DNA from: Rhodovarius crocodyli
Lineage (GTDB): Bacteria > Pseudomonadota > Alphaproteobacteria > Acetobacterales > Acetobacteraceae
Assembly (NCBI GenBank): GCA_945901085.1
Contig: CAMDJV010000009.1
Location: 45,003-109,002, forward strand
Direction of reading: 5' to 3'
Length of the DNA: 64,000 nt
The notes beneath the pieces are model-generated. The model searched no databases, had not been told where the DNA came from, and saw only the letters and a list, made by a program, of their open reading frames with translations. This document shows, one piece after another, positions 25,856-35,770 of this stretch; positions within the stretch are counted from its first letter, which is position 1; each line of letters opens with the position of its first letter. The position numbers and the translations under genes are program-made.

Positions 25856-28063
25856 TTATCCGCGCTTCTTCATCTTCTTTGGGTCCCACCCGCCGCCGCC
25901 AGGGCCCATGGGCTTGGGTTTCCACGCTTCTTTTTTTCCGCGGTTGGGCTTGGCGGGAGTGCTCTCACGCAGCGATCTTCCGGCCTCATTGGCCGTTATG
26001 CTCCCGCCGCTGCCCAGCCCGAGTTCCAGCGACTCGAGTCGCTTGATCTCATCGCGCAGCCGCGCGGCTGTCTCAAATTCCAGATCGGCCGCGGCGGCGC
26101 GCATCTTCTTCTCCAGCTCGACAATGCTCGAGCGCAGATCCTTGCCAACGAAATTGAGGCTGGCATCGCCTTCGCTCGCCTCCACCGTCACGTAATCACC
26201 CTGGCTGACATCCTTCAGCACATCGGAGATGTCGCGGGTGATGGAGGTGGGGGTGATGCCGTGTTCGGTGTTGTAGGCGATCTGCCGGGTGCGGCGGCGC
26301 TCGGTCTCGCCGAGTGCCTTTTTCATGCTCTCCGTCATCCGGTCGGCATAGAGGATGACCCGCCCCTCGGCATTGCGCGCCGCCCGGCCAATCGTCTGAA
26401 TCAGCGAGGTCACGCTGCGCAGAAAGCCTTCCTTATCGGCATCGAGAATGGCCACGAGGCGGCATTCGGGAATATCCAGCCCCTCCCGCAGCAGGTTGAT
26501 GCCCACCAGCACATCGAAGCCGCCGCGGCGCAGGTCGCGGATGATCTCAATCCGCTCTAGCGTGTCCACATCGGAATGCAGGTAGCGCACGCGAATGCCG
26601 GCCTCGGTCATGTATTCGGTCAAATCCTCGGCCATGCGCTTGGTCAGCACCGTCACCAGGATGCGCCCGCCTTGCAGCGTCACCTGCCGCACCTCGGCCA
26701 GCAGGTCATCCACCTGGCCTTCCACCGGGCGAATATCACAGACCGGATCCACCAACCCGGTGGGGCGGATCACCTGCTCGGTGAAGGCGCCGCCGGTGCG
26801 TTCCATCTCCCAAGGGCCGGGGGTGGCGGAGACGAAGACGGTCTGCGGCCGAAAGGCATCCCATTCCTCGAAGCGCAGCGGGCGATTATCGATGCAACTC
26901 GGCAGGCGGAAACCATGCTCGGCCAGGATGGCTTTGCGGGCAAAGTCGCCACGGAACATGCCGCCTATCTGCGGCACGGTGACGTGGCTTTCATCGACGA
27001 TTAGCAGGGCATTCTCCGGCAGATATTCGAACAAAGTGGGCGGCGGCTCGCCCGGGTTGCGGCCGGAGAGGTAGCGCGAATAATTCTCGATGCCTTTGCA
27101 GGAACCGGTGGTCTCCATCATCTCCATGTCGAAGATGGTGCGCTGTTCCAGGCGCTGGGCTTCCAGCAGGCGGCCGGCGGTGTGCAACTCCTCCAGCCGA
27201 GTCTTCAATTCGGCCTTGATGCGCTGCACCGCCTGGCTGAGCGTGGGCCGCGGCGTGACATAGTGGCTATTGGCGTAAATGCTGACTTTTTCCAGCTCGG
27301 CGGTGATCTCACCGGTCAGCGGGTCAAATTCGCGAATACTGTCCACCTCATCGCCAAAGAGGCTGACCCGCCAGGCGCGGTCATCCAGCTGCGAGGGCCA
27401 AAGATCCACATTCTCCCCCCGCACGCGAAAGCAGCCGCGGGCGAAGGCCATGTCATTGCGGCGATATTGCTGCTCCACGAGGCCCTTGATCAGCAGATCG
27501 CGGTCGATCCGCCCGCCTTGTTCCAGCTTCACCACCATCTTCGAATAGGTTTCGACCGAGCCGATACCATAAATGCAGCTGACACTGGCGACGATGATCG
27601 CATCATTGCGCTCCAGCAGCGCCTGGGTGGCGGAGTGCCGCATGCGGTCGATCTGTTCGTTGATCTGACTGTCTTTTTCTATGTAAGTATCGGTCCGCGG
27701 CACATAGGCCTCTGGCTGAAAGTAATCGTAATAACTGACAAAATACTCGACGGCGTTATTCGGAAAAAAACTCTTCATCTCGCCATAGAGCTGCGCCGCG
27801 AGGGTCTTGTTCGGCGCCAGAATCAGCGTGGGCCGCTGCACCGCCTCCACCACCTTGGCCATGGTGAAGGTTTTGCCCGAGCCGGTGACGCCGAGCAGCA
27901 CCTGATCCTTCTCCGCCGCCTCAACGCCGGCGATCAGCTCGCGGATGGCATTGGGCTGGTCGCCATTCGGCTCGAAGGGGCTGACCACTTCGAGCCGCCG
28001 GGTGAATTCCGGCGCCGGGCGAGCCGGAGGGATGAAGGTGACCGGCGTGAAGCTGACATTCAT
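25856..28063 (-). CDS. uvrB: excinuclease ABC subunit B
   Basis: UvrB is the damage-verifying DNA helicase-like subunit of nucleotide excision repair. The 735-aa product contains Walker A GVTGSGKT (58-65), the [10 protein letters not shown] beta-hairpin that probes the DNA, helicase motifs DESH and GRAARN, and a C-terminal UVR domain that binds UvrC, with a Gly/Lys-rich basic tail. The start MNVSFTPV at 28063 fits the family; the frame stays open to 28201. It is followed by a clear terminator. Confidence 0.95.
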   Translation of the reverse strand: MNVSFTPVTFIPPARPAPEFTRRLEVVSPFEPNGDQPNAIRELIAGVEAAEKDQVLLGVTGSGKTFTMAKVVEAVQRPTLILAPNKTLAAQLYGEMKSFFPNNAVEYFVSYYDYFQPEAYVPRTDTYIEKDSQINEQIDRMRHSATQALLERNDAIIVASVSCIYGIGSVETYSKMVVKLEQGGRIDRDLLIKGLVEQQYRRNDMAFARGCFRVRGENVDLWPSQLDDRAWRVSLFGDEVDSIREFDPLTGEITAELEKVSIYANSHYVTPRPTLSQAVQRIKAELKTRLEELHTAGRLLEAQRLEQRTIFDMEMMETTGSCKGIENYSRYLSGRNPGEPPPTLFEYLPENALLIVDESHVTVPQIGGMFRGDFARKAILAEHGFRLPSCIDNRPLRFEEWDAFRPQTVFVSATPGPWEMERTGGAFTEQVIRPTGLVDPVCDIRPVEGQVDDLLAEVRQVTLQGGRILVTVLTKRMAEDLTEYMTEAGIRVRYLHSDVDTLERIEIIRDLRRGGFDVLVGINLLREGLDIPECRLVAILDADKEGFLRSVTSLIQTIGRAARNAEGRVILYADRMTESMKKALGETERRRTRQIAYNTEHGITPTSITRDISDVLKDVSQGDYVTVEASEGDASLNFVGKDLRSSIVELEKKMRAAAADLEFETAARLRDEIKRLESLELGLGSGGSITANEAGRSLRESTPAKPNRGKKEAWKPKPMGPGGGGWDPKKMKKRG

Positions 28064-28097
28064 CCCCCCAATATATGCCCCTGCCCGGGCGGAACAA

Positions 28098-29009
28098 TCA
28101 GCTATGCGGCAGGCGATAGCCCGGCTCATGCCAAGGCATGGCCACCAGCCGGCCGCTGGTGGAGAGCGTGATATAGGCCGTGCGCATATCAGCGCCGCCA
28201 AAGCAGATATTGGTCGGCATCAATTCCGGCATTTTCTCCACATGGACGATATCGCCAGCGGGCGAGACGGTGGTGATCTCACCGCTCACCAGCGTCGCCA
28301 CCACGATATTGCCGGAGGCCGCAACGGCCAACGAATCCAGCCGCCGGAAGCCAGGAAACTGGCAAACCAGCCGCCCGCCATGGCTGCTCGGCCAGGGCGC
28401 CTTTTTCAGCTTGCCCGGCCCCTCGACATCCCAGGCCCAGAGACGCCCGGTTTCAGTCTCCGCCACATAAAGCACCCGCCCATCGGGGCTGAGGCCGATG
28501 CCATTGGCGCCGCCGGGCACTGGGAAGGCGGCCTCGACAATCCGGCTGCCATCGCTCGCCGCCCAATACACCCCGCCATGATCGCGGTCGCGCGCCCGGA
28601 ACTTGCCCAGATCGCTGAACCAGAAGCCGCCATTGGGGTCGAAGACAATGTCATTGGGCCCCTTCAGCCGGTGGTCACCACAGCGGTCATAGAGCACCGT
28701 GAGCGTGCCGGTGGGGATATCCAGCACCTCGATCCGCCCGCCGGTGTAATCTGTCGCCTGGCCGATAGGGCGCAGCATCCCCGGCTCCTCATGCCAGATG
28801 AAGCCGCCATTGTTGCAGATGAACAGCTTGCCATCCGGGCCCAGCGCCATGCCATTCGGCCCGCCCTTCAGCCTGGCCAGCGTGGTCTTGGTGCCATCGG
28901 CAGCGATTTGGGTGATGCGCCCGGCCTCGATCTCGACCAGCGCCACCGCCCCATCGGGCATCACCACCGGGCCTTCGGGGAAGCGGAGGCCATTGGACAG
29001 TTCTTGCAT
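28098..29009 (-). CDS. SMP-30/gluconolactonase-family sugar lactone hydrolase
   Basis: A 303-aa six-bladed beta-propeller protein. The metal-binding Glu lies in RFPEGPVV at the N-terminus, followed by [31 protein letters not shown] and [20 protein letters not shown], the repeated N-G/N-D segments that hold Ca or Zn in this family. Such enzymes open sugar lactones. ATG 29009 has GAGGAA upstream. It is divergent from hyuB across 79 bases, so the two transcripts may share control. Confidence 0.88.
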   Translation of the reverse strand: MQELSNGLRFPEGPVVMPDGAVALVEIEAGRITQIAADGTKTTLARLKGGPNGMALGPDGKLFICNNGGFIWHEEPGMLRPIGQATDYTGGRIEVLDIPTGTLTVLYDRCGDHRLKGPNDIVFDPNGGFWFSDLGKFRARDRDHGGVYWAASDGSRIVEAAFPVPGGANGIGLSPDGRVLYVAETETGRLWAWDVEGPGKLKKAPWPSSHGGRLVCQFPGFRRLDSLAVAASGNIVVATLVSGEITTVSPAGDIVHVEKMPELMPTNICFGGADMRTAYITLSTSGRLVAMPWHEPGYRLPHS

Positions 29010-29088
29010 GTCAGTTTCCTCTATTTGGCCGTCATCATGGCGCGGGCGGTGGCTTGACGCCAGCGTCCTCAGGCGGCGCAGTGCGGGC

Positions 29089-30717
29089 ATGGATCCCGTC
29101 ACCCTCGCCGTCCTCGACAACCGCCTGCGCGCCATCGTGGAGGAAATGGGAGAGGCGATGCTGCGCACCTCCTATAGCCAGATCCTCAATTCCTCGCGCG
29201 ATTTCTCCGTCGCACTCTGCGGCGCCGATGGCGGGCTGGTCGCCCAGGCCGACCATATCCCGGTGCATGTCGGCGCGCTGCGCTTCGCGGTGGAGGCGGC
29301 GCTGGAACAGTTTCCGACCCCGCGCGACGGCGACATCTTTCTCCTCAACGACCCCTATAATGGCGGCTCGCACCTGCCCGACCTCACCATCATGCTGCCG
29401 GTTTTTTCGGAGGGGCAGCGCTGCTTTTACGCGGTGGTGCGGGCGCATGTGCCCGATATCGGCGGCGCGACCCATGGCGGCTACAACCCCGGCGCCACCG
29501 ATATCTGGTCCGAAGGCGTGCGCATCCCCCCCATTCGGCTGGGCGAGGATGGTGGGCTGCGGGAAGACCTGATCCGCATGCTCTGCGCCAATACCCGCGT
29601 GCCGCGCGATGTGCGGGGTGACCTCATGGCCATGGTGGGCGCGGCCCGGGTGGGGGCAGCGCGGGTGGCTGCACTTCTGGCGCAGCATGGCCACTCCTCG
29701 CTGATGGCTGCGGTGGAGGCGATCCTTGATCTCTCCGAGGCGCATGCCCGCCGCATCCTGGCCGCCTGGCCGGATGGCAGTTGGGCCGGCGAGGCCATCC
29801 TCGATGATGACGGCCATGGGCGGGAGAATATCGCCATCCGCGCCACCTGCACCAAGACCGGCAGCGACCTGCATATCGATCTCAGCGCCTCGGATGATGA
29901 GGCAGTGGGCTTCGTCAATTCCTCCTATCCCAATATGCGCTCGGCGGTGGCGATGGCCTTTGCCTATCTGCTCGATGCCGATGTCTCGAAGAATGACGGC
30001 GCCTTCCGCCCGCTGCGGGTCACGGCGCGGCAGGGTAGCATCGTCTGGGCCAATGAGGGCCGGCCCGTCACGCTCTGCACCTCCCATCCCGGCAATGAAA
30101 TCGTCGAGGCCATCATCCGCGCCATGCAGCATGCCTGCCCGGAACGGGTGATGGGCGGCTGGGGCCGGCGCTTTCGCGTGGCCATCCAGGGCCGCGCGCC
30201 GGGCGGCAAGAGCTTCGTCTGGCACCTCTTCCATGCCCGCCCCGGGGGCGGTGCGAGTGCCAATGGCGATGGCTGGAACACCGCCGGCGAATGGCACAGC
30301 GCCGGCGGCCTGAAATTCGGCAGCATCGAGCAGGCCGAGGCCCGCTTCCCGCTGCTCTTCGAAAGCCATGAATTTCGCGCCAATTCCGGCGGCGAGGGCC
30401 AGTATCGCGGCGGCACCGGGGCTGAGCTTCGGCTGCGGGTGGAGGCTGAGGGCACCGCCTTGGCCAATACCGCGGGCGATGGCGCAAGGCACGGCTCGGC
30501 CGGGGTGATGGGCGGGCAGGATAGCCAGCCGCATCATTACGTGCTGCGCGGCGCCGATGGCAGCGCGCGCATATTGCGCACCAAGGAGGTGGGCGTGCCC
30601 ATCCAGCCCGGCGATGTGCTGCATCTGCAATCCGCCGGCGGTGGCGGCTGGGGCGACCGCGCGCGCCGCTTACCCGAGGCCGCCGCACGCGACATCGAAG
30701 AAGGCTACACGGCATGA
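29089..30717 (+). CDS. hyuB: hydantoinase B / 5-oxoprolinase beta-type subunit
   Basis: A 542-aa subunit of the ATP-dependent hydantoinase/oxoprolinase/acetone carboxylase superfamily. It starts MDPVTLAVLDNRLRAIVEEM and has FLLNDPYNGGSHLPDLTIM and AHVPDIGGATHGGYNP, the strongly conserved HyuB blocks with putative metal ligands. The frame upstream of 29089 overlaps the promoter region and is not coding. It overlaps hyuA by four bases. Substrates in this family range from hydantoins and 5-oxoproline to other cyclic amides, so the exact one is not known. Confidence 0.92.
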   Translation: MDPVTLAVLDNRLRAIVEEMGEAMLRTSYSQILNSSRDFSVALCGADGGLVAQADHIPVHVGALRFAVEAALEQFPTPRDGDIFLLNDPYNGGSHLPDLTIMLPVFSEGQRCFYAVVRAHVPDIGGATHGGYNPGATDIWSEGVRIPPIRLGEDGGLREDLIRMLCANTRVPRDVRGDLMAMVGAARVGAARVAALLAQHGHSSLMAAVEAILDLSEAHARRILAAWPDGSWAGEAILDDDGHGRENIAIRATCTKTGSDLHIDLSASDDEAVGFVNSSYPNMRSAVAMAFAYLLDADVSKNDGAFRPLRVTARQGSIVWANEGRPVTLCTSHPGNEIVEAIIRAMQHACPERVMGGWGRRFRVAIQGRAPGGKSFVWHLFHARPGGGASANGDGWNTAGEWHSAGGLKFGSIEQAEARFPLLFESHEFRANSGGEGQYRGGTGAELRLRVEAEGTALANTAGDGARHGSAGVMGGQDSQPHHYVLRGADGSARILRTKEVGVPIQPGDVLHLQSAGGGGWGDRARRLPEAAARDIEEGYTA

Positions 30718-32750
30718 GCTGGCGCATCGGCATCGACGTGGGCGGCACCTTTACGGATGTCGTCGCCATCGCGCCCCATGGCGCGGCCTATCTGGCCAAG
30801 GCCGCCAGCACGCCCGCGGACCAGTCCGAGGGCGTGCTCCAGGGCCTGCAGAACCTGGCCGATGCCGCGGGAATGCCACTCGCCACCCTGCTGGCCGGCA
30901 CTGAGCGCATCGTCCATGGCACCACGGTGGCCACCAACGCCCTGCTGGAGCGCAAGGGCGCGCGCGTGGCCATGCTAACAACCCAGGGCCATCGCGATGT
31001 GGTGGAAATGCGCGAAGGGCTGAAACCCGAGCGCTACAATCTCCGCAACACCCCGCCACCGCCCCTGGTGCCGCGCAGCCGCCGTTTTGGCGTGCGCGAA
31101 AGGCTGCGGGCCGATGGGCGGGTGGAAACCCCGCTGGACCCCGAAAGCCTCGCCGCCGCCATCGCCGCGGCACGGGGTGCCGAGGCGGTGGCCATCTGCT
31201 TCCTCAACGCATGGCGTGACGCCCGGCATGAGAATGCCGCCGCCGATGCGGTGCGCGCTGCCCTGCCCGGCGTCTTTGTCACCACCAGCAGCGAGGTGCT
31301 GCCGGAAATCAAGGAATTCGAGCGCTTCTCCACCGCCGCGGTGAATGCCTATGTCGGGCCCGTCGTGTCGCGCTATCTCGGCCGCCTGGGTGAGCGGCTG
31401 ATCGAGGCCGGCTATGGCGGCCCGGTCTTTGTCATTCTCAGCCATGGCGGCGTGGCGCCGCTCAGCGATGCCGGCCGGCTGGCGGTGGGCACCGCGCTCT
31501 CCGGCCCGGCGGGCGGGGTTGCGGCGGCGGTGGCACTCTCGCATGCCGGCATGGCGGAGAATCTCGTTACCTTCGACATGGGCGGCACCTCCACCGATAT
31601 CGCCCTCGTCACCGATGGCACCGCCACGCTGGGCCGTGGGCGCGAGGTGGGCGGCGAGCGCATCGCCCTCGAAAGCTTGGATATCGTGACACTGGGTGCC
31701 GGTGGCGGTTCCATCGCGGCCCTGGGGGCCAACGGCACCATGCAGGTCGGCCCGCGCAGCGCCGGCGCCCGGCCCGGCCCGGCCTGCTATGGCCGCGGCG
31801 GCACTGAGCCCACCGTCACCGATGCCAATCTTGTGCTGGGCTATCTCAATGCCGGCAGTTTCCTCGGCGGCGCGCAGCGGCTGGATGTTGCGGCCGCCGA
31901 TGCCGCCATGGCCAGCCTGGCCTCGGCGCTGAACATCACGCCACTGGACACCGCCGCAGGCATTTATCGCCTGGTCAATGCCCGCATGGCGGATGGCGTG
32001 CGCGTGGCCACCGTGCGGCGCGGGGTGGACCCGCGCGGCGCCACCTTGCTGGCCTTCGGCGGTGCCGCGGGGCTGCATGCCTCGGCCGTGGCGCGCGATC
32101 TGGGCATGCGGCATTACGCCGTGCCGCTCTTCGCCGCCGGGCTTTCCGCCTGGGGCATGCTGCGCACCGATTTGCGCTTCGAGGTCACCCGCAGCGTCAA
32201 TGCCATGCCGGGCGATGCCGAAATCCGCAGCCTCTTCGCCGCTCAGGAGGCCGATGCCCGGACGCGGATGAAAACCTGGTTCCAGGGCGAGATCACCGCC
32301 ACCCGCTCGGCGGATATGCGCTATGGCGACCAGGTGTTCGAAGTCTCGGTCAATCTCGACGGGCTGGATTGGGATGCGCCCGATATCGCCGCCCGGGTGA
32401 AATCCGCCTTCCATGCGCAGCACCGCGCGCTGTTCACCTACGACCTGCCGGAGGACGAGGTGGTGCTGGTGAATGCGCGCGTGGCCGCCCTGGGCCGGCT
32501 GTCCGGCGATGCGGGGCGCATGCCCGCCCTGCCGCCTGAGGCCCCCGCCCGTCGCCGCGTCTTTCTCGGTGGCTGGCAGGAGGTTGCCGTCCACAGCTTC
32601 GGCGCGCTGGCGGATGGCGCCAGCGTCACCGGCCCCGCCATCGTCGAGAGCGCCACCACCACAATCCTGCTGCTGCCAGGCGACGAGGCCCGGATGGATG
32701 GCCGAGGCTGGCTCATGGTAGCCCTGCCGCCAGAAGGAGAAAGCCCATGA
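30714..32750 (+). CDS. hyuA: hydantoinase A / 5-oxoprolinase alpha-type subunit
   Basis: A 678-aa ATP-binding subunit. It has the actin/ASKHA phosphate loop IGIDVGGTFTD near the N-terminus, HGTTVATNALLERKGARVAMLTT, TSSEVLPEIKEFERFSTAAVNAYV, and the second phosphate-binding FDMGGTSTDIAL, which all define HyuA. It overlaps hyuB (ATGA) and the following Bug receptor (ATGA). The three probably act as an uptake-and-hydrolysis unit for a cyclic amide or lactam; that functional link is inference. Confidence 0.92.
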   Translation: MSWRIGIDVGGTFTDVVAIAPHGAAYLAKAASTPADQSEGVLQGLQNLADAAGMPLATLLAGTERIVHGTTVATNALLERKGARVAMLTTQGHRDVVEMREGLKPERYNLRNTPPPPLVPRSRRFGVRERLRADGRVETPLDPESLAAAIAAARGAEAVAICFLNAWRDARHENAAADAVRAALPGVFVTTSSEVLPEIKEFERFSTAAVNAYVGPVVSRYLGRLGERLIEAGYGGPVFVILSHGGVAPLSDAGRLAVGTALSGPAGGVAAAVALSHAGMAENLVTFDMGGTSTDIALVTDGTATLGRGREVGGERIALESLDIVTLGAGGGSIAALGANGTMQVGPRSAGARPGPACYGRGGTEPTVTDANLVLGYLNAGSFLGGAQRLDVAAADAAMASLASALNITPLDTAAGIYRLVNARMADGVRVATVRRGVDPRGATLLAFGGAAGLHASAVARDLGMRHYAVPLFAAGLSAWGMLRTDLRFEVTRSVNAMPGDAEIRSLFAAQEADARTRMKTWFQGEITATRSADMRYGDQVFEVSVNLDGLDWDAPDIAARVKSAFHAQHRALFTYDLPEDEVVLVNARVAALGRLSGDAGRMPALPPEAPARRRVFLGGWQEVAVHSFGALADGASVTGPAIVESATTTILLLPGDEARMDGRGWLMVALPPEGESP

Positions 32751-33688
32751 AACGCCGCCACCTCGCCCTCCTGCCGCTGGCAGGTGCCGCCCATGCGCAA
32801 TGGCAGCCCGATCGCGCCATCACCATGATCGTGGCCTTCGCCGCCGGCGGCGGCACCGATGCCGCGGCGCGGCTGATCGCCCGCTTCATGGAGCGTGACC
32901 TGGGCCAGTCCGTGGTCGTGCTCAACCGGTCCGGTGCGGGCGGCGAGATCGGCTTTTCCGAACTCGCCCGCGCCCGGCCGGATGGGCTGACCATTGGCTT
33001 TATCAACACGCCGCATATCCTCACCCTGCCGATGGAACGCCAGGCGCGGTTCCGGCTCGAGGATTTTTCGCTGATCGGCAATATCGTTGATGATCCGGGC
33101 GGGCTTTGGGTTCGCGCCGATAGCGATATCCGCAGCTTTGCCGACCTCATTGCCGCCGCCCGGGCGCGGCCCGAGACGATCAGCTACGGCACCACAGGCG
33201 TCGGCTCCGACGATCATCTGGCAGTGCTGGCGCTGGAGCGGGCGACGGGGGCGAAATTCCTCCATGTGCCCTTCGCCGGCAGCGCCCAGGTCAAGCAGAA
33301 CCTGATCTCCCGCGCCCTCCAACTCGGCAGCATGAATATGTCCGAGGCGGTGAATGATATGCGCCATGGCGTGCTGCGCCCCCTGGCGCAAATGGCCGCC
33401 ACGCGATGGGACATGACGCCCCAAGTGCCCACCCTGCGCGAATTGGGCCATGACGTGATCGAGGGCAGCATGCGCGGCATGGCCGCCCCCGCGGGCCTGC
33501 CGGCCGAGGTGGTGGCACGCCTGGCAGTTTCGGTCCGCCGCACGGTGGACGACCCGGCTTTCCAGGAGGCCGCGCGCAGCCAGTCCCTGCCGCTGCGCTT
33601 TCTCGACCCCGCCGCCTATCTGGCGGAGTTGCAGGCTTTGCGCCTGGGCTATCAGGCGTTGTGGAACCAGCATCCGTGGCGGGAATGA
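32747..33688 (+). CDS. Bug/TctC-family substrate-binding protein
   Basis: A 313-aa periplasmic receptor with a short signal peptide (basic MKRRH, hydrophobic LALLPLAG, cleavage after AHA). Bug hallmarks are ITMIVAFAAGGGTDAAARL, NRSGAGGEIGFSELARA and ISYGTTGVGSDDHLAV. It starts in the hyuA stop codon and overlaps the pdxY start, so it is translationally tied to the hydantoinase genes. The membrane subunits are absent nearby. Confidence 0.88.
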   Translation: MKRRHLALLPLAGAAHAQWQPDRAITMIVAFAAGGGTDAAARLIARFMERDLGQSVVVLNRSGAGGEIGFSELARARPDGLTIGFINTPHILTLPMERQARFRLEDFSLIGNIVDDPGGLWVRADSDIRSFADLIAAARARPETISYGTTGVGSDDHLAVLALERATGAKFLHVPFAGSAQVKQNLISRALQLGSMNMSEAVNDMRHGVLRPLAQMAATRWDMTPQVPTLRELGHDVIEGSMRGMAAPAGLPAEVVARLAVSVRRTVDDPAFQEAARSQSLPLRFLDPAAYLAELQALRLGYQALWNQHPWRE

Positions 33689-34530
33689 CGGAGAATATCC
33701 TCTCCATCCAGTCCTGGGTCAGCTACGGCCATGTGGGCAATGCCTCGGCCATGTTCCCGTTGCAGCGGCTGGGTGCCGAGGTCTGGGCGGTGAACACCGT
33801 GCAGTTCAGCAACCACCCCGGCTATGGCGCATGGCGCGGCCAGGTGTTTTCTGGCGATCTCGTGCGCGAATGCGTTGCCGGCATTGCGGAGCGGGGCGCG
33901 CTGGGGCGCTGTGATGCCGTGCTCTCCGGCTATGTCGGCGGTGCCGATATTGGCGATGCCATTCTCGATGCCGTGGCCCAGGTGAAGGCCGCCAACCCGG
34001 CGGCACTTTATTGCTGCGACCCGGTGATCGGCGATGATGGCCGCGGCGTTTATGTCCGCCCCGGCATCGCCGAATTTTTCCGCGACAGCGCCCTGGCGCT
34101 GGCCGATATCGCCACCCCCAACCGCTTTGAGCTGGAATGGCTGACCGGGCGCAGCATCGCCTGCCTCGCCGATGCCAAGGCCGCCATCACCGCACTGCAG
34201 GCCCGTGGCCCGCGCTGCGTGCTGCTGACCAGTTTTGAGAGCCAGCCCGGCCATATCGGCATGGTGGCGGCCGAGGGTGGCGGGTTCTGGCATCTGGAAA
34301 CACCCTTGCTGCCCATTGCCATCAATGGCGCGGGGGATGCGATCTGCGCCTTGTTCCTGCTGCACCGGATGCGCACGGGCAGTGCAGCCGCGGCGCTCAC
34401 CGCCGCCGCATCCTCGGTATTCGGCCTGCTGCGGCGCACGGCGGAGGCCGGCTCGCGGGAGATTTTGACTGTGGCGGCGCAGGAGGAGTTCGTGGCGCCC
34501 AGCCGGGTTTTTATGGCCGAGGCGGTTTAG
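33685..34530 (+). CDS. pdxY: pyridoxal kinase
   Basis: A 281-aa ribokinase-fold enzyme that phosphorylates pyridoxal. It begins ILSIQSWVSYGHVGNASAMFPLQRLG and has VNTVQFSNHPGYG, DPVIGDDGRGVYV and NGAGDAICALFL, in which the GAGD Asp is the catalytic base. The ATG at 33685 overlaps the Bug stop; an earlier ATG in frame at 33661 is less likely. Its place at the end of the hyu operon suggests that a PLP enzyme serves the same pathway, which is inference. Confidence 0.9.
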   Translation: MTENILSIQSWVSYGHVGNASAMFPLQRLGAEVWAVNTVQFSNHPGYGAWRGQVFSGDLVRECVAGIAERGALGRCDAVLSGYVGGADIGDAILDAVAQVKAANPAALYCCDPVIGDDGRGVYVRPGIAEFFRDSALALADIATPNRFELEWLTGRSIACLADAKAAITALQARGPRCVLLTSFESQPGHIGMVAAEGGGFWHLETPLLPIAINGAGDAICALFLLHRMRTGSAAAALTAAASSVFGLLRRTAEAGSREILTVAAQEEFVAPSRVFMAEAV

Positions 34531-34629
34531 CCAGCAAACCGTCGTATTCGGACAAATTCCCCGGTGTGGCCGCAATACCCCCGATGATCCGCTGCTGATG
34601 CCACGACAACACGCGGAGATCCAGGAATT

Positions 34630-35655
34630 TTATCCGATCAACTTCACGCCCAGCAGCGCCAGCAGGGTGATCCACAGCGTGCTCGCCACGCCCAGCAGCA
34701 AGGGCGCCACGCCGCGCGCCTTCAGTGCCTTAAGGTCGGTGGAAAAGCCCAGCGCCGCCACACTCGCCGCCAGCATCAAGGGCACCAGAAAGCGGCTGGC
34801 CTGCACCGCCTCGGCCGGGACCAGCCCGGTGCTGCCCAGCACCACCAGCCCCAGAAAGCCAAAGGCGAACCATGGCACCGGCGCCTTCACCGCCGCCGCC
34901 TCGCCGCCGGCCTGCCGCGCCACCCACCAGCCCAGCGCCAGAACCGCCGGCGCCAGCAGAAACACCCGGGCCAGCTTCATCACCGTGCCGCTCTGTGAGG
35001 CCTCGGGCCCGCCGGCCGCAGCCGCACCCACCGCCTGCACCACCTCATGGATCGCAGCGCCCGACCATAGGCCGTATTCGCGCGCCGACAGGCCCAGCGG
35101 CCCGGCCAGCACCGGGAAGATCAGCAAGGCTGCCGTGCCGCAGAGCGTGATCACCGCCAGCGCATAGGTCACATCCTCATCGCGCCCGCGCGCCACCTGA
35201 TTGGCGGCGACAATGGCCGAGGCACCGCAAATGGCCGTGCCGGTGCCCACCAACTGCGCCAAGGCGCGGTCCACCCCCAGCACCCCACCGAGCCAGATGG
35301 TGAAGGGCAGCGTCGTCGCCACCACCACCACCGCCAGCACCAGCGCCCCCGGCCCCAAGGCCCAGAGCATGCCCAACGTGACTTGCAGGCCCAGCAGCAC
35401 AATGGCCGCGCGCAGCACCGGCCGCACCGCATAGGCCACGCCGGGCTTCATGCTCGCCGTGGGGCCCATCACCGCCCGCCAGGCGATGCCCAGCACCAGC
35501 GCCACCACCACCGGGTTCAGCGCCGCAATCCCGGTTGCATTGCGCACCACAATCGCCACCGCCGCCACCGCAAAGCAAAAGGCCAGGCCCGGCGCCAGCC
35601 CGCGCATGCGCTGCATGAAGGGCTGCGGGGCGGTGGTGGCAATAGGGGCGGCCAT
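34630..35655 (-). CDS. YeiH/UPF0324-family putative sulfate exporter
   Basis: A 341-aa inner membrane protein with about ten hydrophobic helices. The family core GTGTAICGASAIVAANQV and the HEVVQAVGAAAA segment are clear, and the C-terminus has MLAASVAALGFSTDLKALK. Members are annotated as putative sulfate or taurine-derived sulfonate exporters; direct evidence is thin. MAAP at 35655 is the likely start. It converges with pdxY (100 bases, nothing recognisable between) and diverges from the amino-acid receptor gene. Confidence 0.87.
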   Translation of the reverse strand: MAAPIATTAPQPFMQRMRGLAPGLAFCFAVAAVAIVVRNATGIAALNPVVVALVLGIAWRAVMGPTASMKPGVAYAVRPVLRAAIVLLGLQVTLGMLWALGPGALVLAVVVVATTLPFTIWLGGVLGVDRALAQLVGTGTAICGASAIVAANQVARGRDEDVTYALAVITLCGTAALLIFPVLAGPLGLSAREYGLWSGAAIHEVVQAVGAAAAGGPEASQSGTVMKLARVFLLAPAVLALGWWVARQAGGEAAAVKAPVPWFAFGFLGLVVLGSTGLVPAEAVQASRFLVPLMLAASVAALGFSTDLKALKARGVAPLLLGVASTLWITLLALLGVKLIG

Positions 35656-35770
35656 GCGGAATCCAGCGAAAATGTCAGGCCGCCACACTTCGCCCAAGCC
35701 CGCGCGCCGTCAAGTTGCACGCCACCCCAGGCCCGTCCATGCTCTCCCGACATTTCATCCGGAGCGCCGC

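Noticed and set aside
29035..30630. A 531-codon leftward open frame opposite hyuB
   Set aside because: It is a high-GC antisense shadow: His/Ala/Gly-rich, no family motif, and hyuB on the other strand is strongly supported.
30975..32594. A 539-codon leftward open frame opposite hyuA
   Set aside because: Same reason: low-complexity antisense of a clear gene.
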